Shown: positions 54,607 through 64,000 of the stretch, piece after piece
Position numbering within the stretch: the first letter of the stretch is position 1
Layout of the letters: each line of letters begins with the position of its first letter
Assembly (NCBI RefSeq): GCF_029382255.1
Contig: NZ_JARLLG010000009.1
Location: 62,001-126,000, forward strand
Origin: Isoptericola croceus
Lineage (GTDB): Bacteria > Actinomycetota > Actinomycetes > Actinomycetales > Cellulomonadaceae
Direction: 5' to 3'
Length of the DNA: 64,000 nucleotides
Program-made: the position numbers and the translations under genes
The notes under the pieces: generated by a model
Databases searched by the model: none
Told to the model about the DNA's origin: nothing
What the model saw: only the letters and a program-made list of their open reading frames with translations

Positions 54607-57600
54607 ATGGCGCACGACGACTTGGGCACGACGGCCCACCCGGGCCGGCGACCGGCCTTGTCCCGGCGGCGTCTCGGGATGGTCGCGACCGCCGTCGCAC
54701 TGGTCGCACTGGTCGTGCTCGTCGTGCGCCCGGCCGGATTCTGGCCAGGGATCCTCGGGAGCCTGAGCGGCGCGCCGTCGAGTATTCCGTCGACCGAGCC
54801 CGTCGGCGAGCCGGGCCCGGTCCCGGTGTGCGGCTTCCCGGTACTGGACGCCATCACGCAGGACGGCGTCGACGAGGCGGAGCTCGACGGGGTGCGCACG
54901 ATCGTCGCCGACGTCGCGACCGTGGGGGACTCCGAGCCGGTGACGTTCCGCATCGCCGCGGGCAGCGCCTTCGTCCTCGAGCGGGAGGACGCGACGTACA
55001 CGGTGACGCGGTACGACCTCGCGTCCGGCGACCGGACTGCCACCACGACGATCGAGCTCGAGGCCGACGACGACACCCAGCTCTTCAGCACCGACTACGT
55101 CGAGGTCGACGAGGCCGGCGACATCTTCCTGCTCGACACCTTCGCCGGTCGCCGGGACCTGCTCAAGGTGTCAGCCGACGGTACGGTCGACTGGCGCACC
55201 GCGCTCCCTCAGGGGCCGCAGACGACGGGCAGCGTGGTCGACCTCTACGGCGTGGTGCGCTGGGAAGGCGCGGCCGGCGCGGAGGTCGTCGGCGTCCAGG
55301 ACGCGGGGGAGCTCCTGCATCGCGTGACCGGTGACGGGGAGCTTCTCGAACCGCTCGACCTCACGGGACGCGTCGTCGGGCAGCTCCCGGACGACCGCGT
55401 CGTCGTCGCGAGCGACGAGAGCGACGGGCAGGTGCACCGCGCCGGCCTGCGCGCGGTCGACGCCGCGGGCCGGACGAGCCTGCACCTCGGTGCGTCGTGG
55501 CCTGACGATCGGCCGTTCGCCGGTTCCGGCGTCGCGTGGACCGAGCCCTCCGGTGTCTCGACGGGTCCGGGCGACGAGGGGATCGTCGTGGCCGAGCCCG
55601 GCGTCGGATTCACCTGGTTCGGCGAGGACGGCGTCCAGCGCGGGGTGTGGCCCGACTCACGCCTCGACCAGAAGCAGCCGTTCGCGCTGTGGGAACGCAC
55701 GCCGTTGCTGCGGGGCGGCGCTGACCCGCGCGCGCCGTACTACGTCCTCGCACGCGGCGAGGAGGGCGGCTTCGCGCTCACCGAGATCACTGCCGAGCGC
55801 ATGGCGTTCCAGCTGACGGCGACCAAGGAGTACAACGCCACGAACGAGCCGGTGCTCGGTCGGCTGGGCCTCGGTGCCGGCCTCGTCGTCGACCGACCGC
55901 ACGGCGTCTTTCCTGACGGTGCCGAGCCTGACGTGCGTGCTGTGTTCGACGACACGTGGGCGCCCTGGGCGGAGGACTACCGGTTGCGCTACCAGGTGCG
56001 TGGCGACCCGCGCGTGCCCGATCCCGTCGTGGGGGAGGAGACGATCGTCGACCTTCCCCCCGACGGCGGTGAGATCGTGCTCGACCTGCCCGGCACCCGC
56101 CCGGGCGTCTACGAGGTGGACGCCGCGCTCGTGCGGGCCGGCACGGGCGCGGCCGTGTCGGGCACGTGCCTGCGGTACACGGTCGCGGCTCCAGGCAGCC
56201 CGCTCGATCCCGCGACACTCGCCGACGGCGCCGACTGGGGTGGTGCCAAGCCGTTGCGCGGCGTGCAGCTCGCCGAGCAGCTCGGCATCGGCAGCCATCG
56301 CATGCAGCTCGACTTCTCGGCGATCGTGCCCGACCCGACCGAGGACCCGGACCCGGCGGCGCTCGTCTGGGACTCGCTGCCCGTCGTGACGGACCCGTCC
56401 GACGACGGCGGTGGGGACGAGGCGGGCGACGCCGACCCGTTCGCCGAGCTCGCCGCGGCAGCCGAGCTCGCGGCCGAGACCGACGTGCTGCTGATCGTTC
56501 AGGTGGGCCAGGGCGGCGAGGCGGAGCATGCGGCGGCCGCCGCCGGGACGTGGGAGGGCTGGGTACGACTGATCGCGGCGCAGGTGCAGGCCCGCGCCCC
56601 GACGTTGCGTCACTGGCAGCCGTGGAACGAGCCGAACGGTACGGGCTACGAGGACGCCGCGCGCTACGAGAGGGAGGTCGGCGCCCCGTTCGCGCGCGCG
56701 GTGCGGGCTGCCGTGCCCGGTGCCGTCGTCGTCGGCGGCAACACGCTCGGGATCGTCCCCGACTGGTGGGGCGACCTGGTTGCCGCGGGCGGGTGCGACT
56801 CGCTCGACGTGGTGGGCATCCACCCGTACACGGGGTTCAACCGCTCGTGGGAGGAGGAGGGGTTCTCCCTCGACGGTGCCGAGCTGGACCAGCTTCGTGA
56901 TGCGATCGGCCCGTGCGGTGACGTGCCCGTGTGGGACACGGAGTCCGGCTGGTGGTCCGACGGCGTGGCGAACTTCCGCGCGTCGGCCTGGGACGTCGCG
57001 CGCAAGCTCCTGTGGTACGCCGTGGAGGACGTCGACGAGTGGACCTACTTCTTCTCGGAGGGCGGGTTCGGCGAGGCGGGCGTGTCGTGGTCACTGCTCC
57101 AGTACGGCGGGTACCTCAAACCAGCCGGCGCGGTCTTCGCCGCCACCGCCCCGTTCCTCGACGAGTTCGACGGCTTCACGCCGGTCGCGGTGGACGGGCC
57201 GGGCATCCATGCCGTGCGTGCGGACACCGCGGACGGCGTCGAGCTGCTCGCACTGTGGACCGAAGACCTCGCGCTCCCGGTGCGGGTCGGTGCGGGAGGA
57301 GGCAGTGCGGTGCGGGTCGACCTCCGGGATGCCTACGGTGCCGAACGCGCGATGGAGATCCCGGCTGGCGGGGCGGACATCGATCTGAACGGGGCGCCGG
57401 TCTTTCTCGTGGCTCCGGCGGGCACAGGGCTCGAGGTCGCCCCGGTCGAGACGTTCGGTCCGGACGTGCTCGAAGGACGGTCCGCCTCGGCCTCGTCGAC
57501 GCACGACGACGCGAGTCCGCCGGCCGTGGTCACGTCCGGCACGCTTGCGGTGCGCGACCCGTGGCGGTCGGGGCGCCTCGCCGACGGGGCCGTCGACGAG

Positions 57601-57975
57601 GCCCCGTCCGTCGAGGTGACGACCGGCGGGCCCGTCGAGATCGACCGCGTCGCCGTCGCCACGGCGGGCATCCGCTGCTGCACGTCCGGGCTGCGCGACT
57701 ACACGGTCTCGGTGCGGACGCCCGACGGCGGGTGGCGCGACGTCGCCGAGGTGCGCGACCAGTTCTGGGAGCGCGTGGCACTCGTCCGGTTCGACCCGGT
57801 CGAGGTCACCGCGGTCCGCGTCCGGGTCCCGATGACGACCGAGCGCGGTGTACCGGTCCTCGCGACCAACCAGACGGGCATCGTCGGCGGGCTGCACCCG
57901 CACTTCATCCCGTTGGCGACCGAGAGCGACTGGATCGCGGCCGTGAGCGCGATCCAGGCGTGGGCTCCGCCGTGA
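54607..57975 (+). CDS. Membrane-anchored beta-propeller / GH-A glycosidase / discoidin-like fusion
   Basis: A 1122-residue modular envelope protein. One N-terminal anchor helix (about 25-47) is followed by a Ser/Pro spacer, then repeated beta-strand blades of NHL/PQQ-propeller kind (about 75-390, FVLEREDATYTVTRYDLASG, IFLLDTFAGRRDLLKVSADG). A TIM-barrel glycosidase region (about 530-900) has Glu675 in PWNEPNG and Glu779 in VWDTESGWW, spaced like the acid/base and nucleophile of clan GH-A. The C-terminal 160 residues (about 958-1120) resemble a discoidin/F5-8C sugar-binding module. The substrate is unknown. ATG 54607 is chosen; GTG 54598 is an alternative. Confidence 0.75.
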   Translation: MAHDDLGTTAHPGRRPALSRRRLGMVATAVALVALVVLVVRPAGFWPGILGSLSGAPSSIPSTEPVGEPGPVPVCGFPVLDAITQDGVDEAELDGVRTIVADVATVGDSEPVTFRIAAGSAFVLEREDATYTVTRYDLASGDRTATTTIELEADDDTQLFSTDYVEVDEAGDIFLLDTFAGRRDLLKVSADGTVDWRTALPQGPQTTGSVVDLYGVVRWEGAAGAEVVGVQDAGELLHRVTGDGELLEPLDLTGRVVGQLPDDRVVVASDESDGQVHRAGLRAVDAAGRTSLHLGASWPDDRPFAGSGVAWTEPSGVSTGPGDEGIVVAEPGVGFTWFGEDGVQRGVWPDSRLDQKQPFALWERTPLLRGGADPRAPYYVLARGEEGGFALTEITAERMAFQLTATKEYNATNEPVLGRLGLGAGLVVDRPHGVFPDGAEPDVRAVFDDTWAPWAEDYRLRYQVRGDPRVPDPVVGEETIVDLPPDGGEIVLDLPGTRPGVYEVDAALVRAGTGAAVSGTCLRYTVAAPGSPLDPATLADGADWGGAKPLRGVQLAEQLGIGSHRMQLDFSAIVPDPTEDPDPAALVWDSLPVVTDPSDDGGGDEAGDADPFAELAAAAELAAETDVLLIVQVGQGGEAEHAAAAAGTWEGWVRLIAAQVQARAPTLRHWQPWNEPNGTGYEDAARYEREVGAPFARAVRAAVPGAVVVGGNTLGIVPDWWGDLVAAGGCDSLDVVGIHPYTGFNRSWEEEGFSLDGAELDQLRDAIGPCGDVPVWDTESGWWSDGVANFRASAWDVARKLLWYAVEDVDEWTYFFSEGGFGEAGVSWSLLQYGGYLKPAGAVFAATAPFLDEFDGFTPVAVDGPGIHAVRADTADGVELLALWTEDLALPVRVGAGGGSAVRVDLRDAYGAERAMEIPAGGADIDLNGAPVFLVAPAGTGLEVAPVETFGPDVLEGRSASASSTHDDASPPAVVTSGTLAVRDPWRSGRLADGAVDEAPSVEVTTGGPVEIDRVAVATAGIRCCTSGLRDYTVSVRTPDGGWRDVAEVRDQFWERVALVRFDPVEVTAVRVRVPMTTERGVPVLATNQTGIVGGLHPHFIPLATESDWIAAVSAIQAWAPP

Positions 57976-57994
57976 TCTGGGCGAAGGGTCGTTG

Positions 57995-58017
57995 CGCGCC
58001 ACTGCGGACACGGCGCG
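57995..58017. terminator. Possible hairpin between the glycosidase gene and recQ
   Basis: CGCGCC (57995-58000) and GGCGCG (58012-58017) could pair around an 11-base loop between convergent genes. Weak evidence. Confidence 0.35.
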
Positions 58018-58032
58018 AAGGCGCCGGCCCGG

Positions 58033-59883
<1,851 letters not shown>

Positions 59884-60003
59884 GGCGGTCAGTGTGCCAG
59901 GGGCAGGTGACACGGCCTCTACGCGGCGCCGTGGGAGGAAAAAGTGTGCCAAGCGCGTCATCGACCAACCCGGTACCGCGGCACCACGTGCGAGCATGGG
60001 CGC

Positions 60004-63000
60004 ATGCTTGCCCCGCCACCCCGGCTCGACCCGCTCGTCGTGGGCGGGATCGTCGGGACCACGACCTTCCGGCGGGCGCAGGGATACCAGCGGGCGGGGA
60101 TGGTCGTCTCGTGGCGCTGGGACGCCGACGAGCTCGTCCTGACCGCCCGGGTCGCGGGGAGCGGTCCTCGGCCGTACAGCTGTCGGGTCTGGTTCGTCGT
60201 CGCGGACAGCCGCTACGCCTTCGAGGCCTCGACGTGCTCCTGCCCGGTGGCCGTGGACTGCAAGCACGTCGCGGCCACGCTGCTGCACGTCGCCCCGCAC
60301 GGTGCCGAGGGCCCGGGGCGGCGCACCGCCGCGGGCTCCGGCTGGCGCGGCCGGCTCGCCGCCGTCACCGGAGCGGCCGGCCCGACGGCGGTACCGGAGG
60401 CGGGTGGTGTCCTGCCCGTCGCGCTGCGCTTCCGGCTCGACGGGGCGTTCGGCGACGCGGACCCGGAGCTCTCGGTGCGCCCGGTGGTCCCGGCCAGGAA
60501 CGGCGGCTGGAAGGTTGCCCCGGAAGCGAGCTGGGACGCCCTGACCCGCGGCCTGTACGCGTTCGCCGGGGTGCGGGCGACACCGGCGCCCGAGGTGCGC
60601 CGATGGTTCGCCGACCTCGGGGCCACGCTCGCGGACGGCCTCCGGTCGCGGGACGCCTGGCGCCCGCTGTCCTCCGGTGGGCGCGGCCTCTGGCCGCTAC
60701 TGGCGGAGGCCGCCGACCTCCAGATCCCCCTGGTCGGTCACGGCACGCACGACGAGGTCCACCTGGCCGGCACGGCCGCCGTCCGGCTGGAGATCGGGTC
60801 GTCCCACGACGGCGTGCGGCTCGTGCCGACCGTCGCCTTCGACGAGACCGACGCGGGCGACGGAGCCCAGGTCGGCGTCGTCGGGGACACCGGTCTGTTC
60901 GCCGTCGAGACGTCGTCCGGACGGACCGTCCTGCGGCTCGGCCCGGCTGCTCGCCGGCTCGGCGAGGGTGTGCGCGAGCTCCTCGCGCTCGGGCGGACCG
61001 ACGTGCCGTCGTCGGACGTGGACGAGCTCTTCACCGAGCACCTGCCCGCCCTGCGCCGGGCCACACGCGTCGTCTCGGACGGCAGCGTGGAGCTGCCGGA
61101 GAACCCGCGGCCGGTCCTCGTGGCCACCACCACCTTCGCCTCGCCGGAGAACGCCGAGCTGTCCTGGGGCTGGCACTATCCGCGGGGTGACGGGGCGGTG
61201 CGGACCGTCCCCCTGGCGGGCGGCGCAGTCGACCCGACGCGCGACCCCCAGGTCGAGTCGGAGATCCGCGAGAAGGTCACCTCGGTGGTCCGGGGCGTCG
61301 CAGGGTTCGAACGGTTCGAGCTCAGCGAGCGTCAGCGGTTCACCGGGCTCGACGCGCTCGACCTGGCCCACGACGTGCTGCCTGCGCTCGCCGGCACCGA
61401 CGTCCACCTCCAGGGTGACCAGGTGCCCGACTACCACCACCTCGACGGGCCGGCGCGGGTCGTGGTGGACGGCGCGCCGTCCGGGGGGTCCGACTGGCTC
61501 GACCTGGGCATCTCGGTGACGGTGGGCGGGCGGGAGGTGCCGTTCTCCAAGCTCTTCACGGCGCTGGCCCAGGGCCGCAAGCGGCTCCTGCTCGTCGACG
61601 GGTCCTGGATGATGCTGAACCAGCCCTCCCTGGGGCGGCTGCGGTCGCTCATCGAGGAGGCGACGGCGATGAGCGACAAGCCCGGGCGGCTGCGGGTGAG
61701 CCGCTACGACACCCAGCTGTGGACCGAGCTCGAGGACGTCGCCGACGAGGTGCAGGTCTCCGAGCGCTGGCGCCGGTCCGTGGTCGACCTGCACCTGCTC
61801 GCCGAGGGCGGCCGGACACCCGAGTCCCTCGAGGCTCCCGAGCAGCTGCGGGCCGAGCTGCGGCCCTACCAGCACCAGGCCTACGAGTGGTTGACGTACC
61901 TGTGGCGCCACCGGCTCGGGGGGATCCTCGCGGACGACATGGGCCTGGGCAAGACGGTCGAGACGCTCGCCTTCCTCGTCCGGGCCCGCGCCGAGGGCGC
62001 GACCGCCGGACGGCCCGCCGCGCCATTCGTCGTCGTGGCACCGGCGTCGGTGGTCGGCAACTGGGTCGACGAGGCCGCACGGTTCACCCCTGGATTGCGC
62101 GTCGTCGCGCTGCCCGCCACCACCAAGAAGCTGGGGCGCAGCCTGGCGGACGTCGCCGCGGGCGCCGACGTCGTCGTCACCTCGTACGCCGTGTACCGCC
62201 TCGAGTTCGAGGCGTTCGACGCGCTCGAGTGGTCGGGCCTGATCCTGGACGAGGCCCAGTTCGCGAAGAACCCTCGCACCCGGGCCAACCAGACCGCCCG
62301 GCGGCTCGACGTACCGTTCAAGCTCGCGATCACCGGGACGCCGCTCGAGAACAACCTCACCGAGCTGTGGGCGATGCTCGCCATCGTCGCGCCCGGACTG
62401 TACCCGTCGCTGCACCGGTTCCGGGCCGAGACGATCCGGCCCGTCGACGCCGCGGCGAAGGACGACGACGCCGCGGTCGTCGCGGCGGGGAACCGGGCGC
62501 TGGTACGTCTCAAGCGCCGTATCCGTGCGCTCATGCTGCGTCGCACCAAGGCGCAGGTCGCACCCGAGCTGCCTGCCCGGCAGGAACAGGTGCTGCGGGT
62601 GCCGCTCGCACCCGACCACCGCAAGGTGTACGACACCCACTTGCAGCGGGAGCGCCAGAGGCTGCTCGGCCTGCTCACCGACTTCGAGGCCAACCGCGCG
62701 GCCATCTTCCGGTCGTTGACGACGCTGCGCCGGCTCGCCCTCGACGCCTCCCTGGTGGACGAGGCCTACGCCGGGGTGACCTCCTCCAAGCTCGATACCG
62801 TCGTCGACCAGCTCACCGAGATCGCCGCCGAGGGCCATCGTGCCCTGGTGTTCTCGCAGTTCACGTCGTTCCTGCGACGCGTCGAGCGCAGGTGCGTCGA
62901 CGCCGGGCTCACGGTGGCCTACCTGGACGGGAGCACCCGGGACCGGGCCGGAGTGATCCGCGGCTTCAAGCAGGGCACCGCACCGGTGTTCCTCATCAGT

Positions 63001-63291
63001 CTCAAGGCGGGCGGGTTCGGGCTCAATCTCACCGAGGCCGACTACGTCTACCTGCTCGACCCCTGGTGGAACCCTGCGGCCGAGGCGCAGGCCGTCGACC
63101 GCACGCACCGGATCGGCCAGACCCGGCACGTCGTGGTGACCCGCCTGGTCGCCGCGGACACCATCGAGGAGAAGGTCATGGCGCTCGCCCGGCGCAAGGC
63201 CGCGCTGTTCGACGCGGTGCTTGACGACGACGCCGGAACGTTCGCCGGCGCGTTGGGTCCGGACGACGTCCGCGGCCTGCTGGACGGCTAG
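60004..63291 (+). CDS. SWIM zinc-finger SNF2-family helicase-like ATPase
   Basis: A 1095-residue SNF2-type DNA translocase. An N-terminal SWIM zinc finger ([21 protein letters not shown], about 80-100, pattern CxCxnCxH) precedes a long bacterial SNF2 middle region. The ATPase has Walker [17 protein letters not shown], the DEAQ box [28 protein letters not shown], and motifs V-VI in [29 protein letters not shown] and [10 protein letters not shown]. Such proteins remodel DNA-protein complexes and often occur next to repair genes; recQ is divergent here. ATG 60004 is chosen since conserved sequence starts soon after. Its end touches the convergent ABC gene. Confidence 0.93.
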   Translation: MLAPPPRLDPLVVGGIVGTTTFRRAQGYQRAGMVVSWRWDADELVLTARVAGSGPRPYSCRVWFVVADSRYAFEASTCSCPVAVDCKHVAATLLHVAPHGAEGPGRRTAAGSGWRGRLAAVTGAAGPTAVPEAGGVLPVALRFRLDGAFGDADPELSVRPVVPARNGGWKVAPEASWDALTRGLYAFAGVRATPAPEVRRWFADLGATLADGLRSRDAWRPLSSGGRGLWPLLAEAADLQIPLVGHGTHDEVHLAGTAAVRLEIGSSHDGVRLVPTVAFDETDAGDGAQVGVVGDTGLFAVETSSGRTVLRLGPAARRLGEGVRELLALGRTDVPSSDVDELFTEHLPALRRATRVVSDGSVELPENPRPVLVATTTFASPENAELSWGWHYPRGDGAVRTVPLAGGAVDPTRDPQVESEIREKVTSVVRGVAGFERFELSERQRFTGLDALDLAHDVLPALAGTDVHLQGDQVPDYHHLDGPARVVVDGAPSGGSDWLDLGISVTVGGREVPFSKLFTALAQGRKRLLLVDGSWMMLNQPSLGRLRSLIEEATAMSDKPGRLRVSRYDTQLWTELEDVADEVQVSERWRRSVVDLHLLAEGGRTPESLEAPEQLRAELRPYQHQAYEWLTYLWRHRLGGILADDMGLGKTVETLAFLVRARAEGATAGRPAAPFVVVAPASVVGNWVDEAARFTPGLRVVALPATTKKLGRSLADVAAGADVVVTSYAVYRLEFEAFDALEWSGLILDEAQFAKNPRTRANQTARRLDVPFKLAITGTPLENNLTELWAMLAIVAPGLYPSLHRFRAETIRPVDAAAKDDDAAVVAAGNRALVRLKRRIRALMLRRTKAQVAPELPARQEQVLRVPLAPDHRKVYDTHLQRERQRLLGLLTDFEANRAAIFRSLTTLRRLALDASLVDEAYAGVTSSKLDTVVDQLTEIAAEGHRALVFSQFTSFLRRVERRCVDAGLTVAYLDGSTRDRAGVIRGFKQGTAPVFLISLKAGGFGLNLTEADYVYLLDPWWNPAAEAQAVDRTHRIGQTRHVVVTRLVAADTIEEKVMALARRKAALFDAVLDDDAGTFAGALGPDDVRGLLDG

Positions 63292-63968
63292 CGTCGGGCC
63301 AGGCTCGGCGGAGCCGGTACGGTGAGAGCATTCCGGACCGCGTCGAGGTCAAGGATGCGATTGCACGACCTCGACACCGATTCGTCGTGAGTAGCGACCA
63401 CGACCGTGGCCCCGTCAGAGGCGAGTTCGTGCAGCGTGGCTATCACCATGTCGGCATTGACGGTGTCGAGGGCACCGGTCGGTTCGTCCGCCAGGATGAC
63501 GGCGGGCCGTCGGACGATCAGGCGAGCCAAAGCAACACGTTGCTGCTCACCACCGGACATCTGGTGGATGGGGTCTCGGCCGCGTCCGCTCAGGCCGACG
63601 CGTTCCAGTGCCGAGTCGACGTCGGCTCGCTGGACACGCCGACGCACACCACCATCGGCGAGCTGGACGTTGAAGTTGACATCGGCGTTCTCCACGAGGG
63701 CGTAGTTCTGAAACAGGTAGCCCAACACGTCGCGTCGGACGAGCCGGGCGGCTCGACTACCCAGGTCCGAGACGGATCGCCCCGCCACCATGATCCTCCC
63801 GCTGCTCGGGGCCTCCAGCAGGCCGAGGCAGTTGAGCAGTGTCGACTTTCCGGTACCGGACGCGCCGGTGAGCGCCAGGACCTCGCCCGACGCTATGTCG
63901 AAGGACAGCCGGTCGAAGAGGACTCGGTGACCGTACACCTTGCGCAGTGATCTCACGATGACGGACAT
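63288..63968 (-). CDS. ABC exporter ATPase, bacteriocin (lactococcin 972-type) group
   Basis: A 226-residue ATP-binding subunit of the MacB/LolD-like class. Walker A GASGTGKS, Q-loop LFQNYALVENADV, signature MSGGEQQRVALARLI, Walker B VILADEPTGALD and the H-loop THDES are intact. The FQNYALVEN form and LGLLEAPSSGRI resemble ATPases predicted to export lactococcin 972-type bacteriocins. G+C is lower (around 64% by eye) than neighbouring genes. The ATG overlaps the upstream stop (TGATG), so it pairs with that gene, presumably the permease. It overlaps the SNF2 gene end by 4 bases. Confidence 0.85.
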   Translation of the reverse strand: MSVIVRSLRKVYGHRVLFDRLSFDIASGEVLALTGASGTGKSTLLNCLGLLEAPSSGRIMVAGRSVSDLGSRAARLVRRDVLGYLFQNYALVENADVNFNVQLADGGVRRRVQRADVDSALERVGLSGRGRDPIHQMSGGEQQRVALARLIVRRPAVILADEPTGALDTVNADMVIATLHELASDGATVVVATHDESVSRSCNRILDLDAVRNALTVPAPPSLARR

Positions 63969-64000
63969 CAGATGGCCTCTCGGTTGCGAGTACGGGACAG
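63968..64000 (-). CDS. C-terminal end of a gene coupled to the ABC ATPase (probable permease), truncated by window
   Basis: Reading the minus strand from the right edge, the frame gives LSRTRNREAI and a TGA at 63968-63970, which overlaps the ABC gene's ATG as TGATG. Only ten codons are visible, so identity is inferred from the coupling: ABC exporters of this class are usually encoded next to their membrane subunit. Confidence 0.5.
   Translation of the reverse strand: MSRTRNREAI

Overview
The window is a very GC-rich actinobacterial chromosome segment (well above 70% G+C by eye, strong third-position G/C, many GTG starts). Gene content and order point to Micrococcales. A Cellulomonas-like relative (Cellulomonadaceae or Promicromonosporaceae) is my best guess, as inference only. 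It fits a MurE that lacks the diaminopimelate signature and two secreted or anchored carbohydrate-related proteins. I see no tRNA, rRNA, CRISPR array, insertion sequence or prophage. No gene-free stretch exceeds 300 bases; the longest is about 245 bases upstream of mraZ.

Left arm (1-8.4 kb): a truncated RsmC-like methyltransferase, hflX, a DinG-type helicase, lactate dehydrogenase, then the SOS locus. In that locus lexA is divergent from a small LysM membrane protein (DivS/ChiZ/YneA type) and nrdR, with three LexA-box-like sites between them. A DUF5302 protein and serA follow. Positions 8.4-15.1 kb hold a HelD/HelR-type ATPase, a three-gene signalling unit (REC-PP2C phosphatase, histidine kinase, single-domain response regulator), a PAC2 protein and a cold-shock protein with a strong hairpin just before its ribosome binding site. 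Positions 15.2-23.5 kb hold a SnoaL-like protein, a spermidine-synthase-like protein, and a HEPN protein coupled to dinB behind a perfect LexA palindrome. After these come a DUF3040 protein and a moxR-DUF58-transglutaminase operon.

Centre (23.5-42.1 kb): the division and cell wall cluster runs in one direction: mraZ, rsmH, ftsL, ftsI, murE, murF, mraY, murD, ftsW, murG, murC, ftsQ, ftsZ, pgeF, sepF, yggT, divIVA. Most junctions overlap by 4 bases. Three phased GTGGAG repeats precede mraZ, and ftsZ has its own consensus-like promoter. These genes make UDP-MurNAc-pentapeptide and lipid II, build the divisome, and place the pole and septum (DivIVA, SepF). The yggS gene often found beside sepF is absent here.

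Right arm (42.2-64 kb): a TraR/DksA-like protein with a decayed zinc finger, lspA, an RluD-type pseudouridine synthase, a secreted beta-helix protein facing a LacI regulator, dnaE with a NUDIX gene, a PPOX-fold protein, a small S4 protein, hisD, and an alpha/beta hydrolase. Next come an unusual membrane-anchored propeller plus glycosidase protein, recQ divergent from a SWIM-SNF2 helicase, and at the edge an ABC ATPase of bacteriocin-export type with lower G+C.

Three threads look most worth following: the SOS-controlled HEPN-DinB pair, the propeller-glycosidase fusion, and a recurring leaderless promoter layout in which a TAnnnT box lies 6-8 bases before the start codon and sometimes uses the upstream gene's stop codon.
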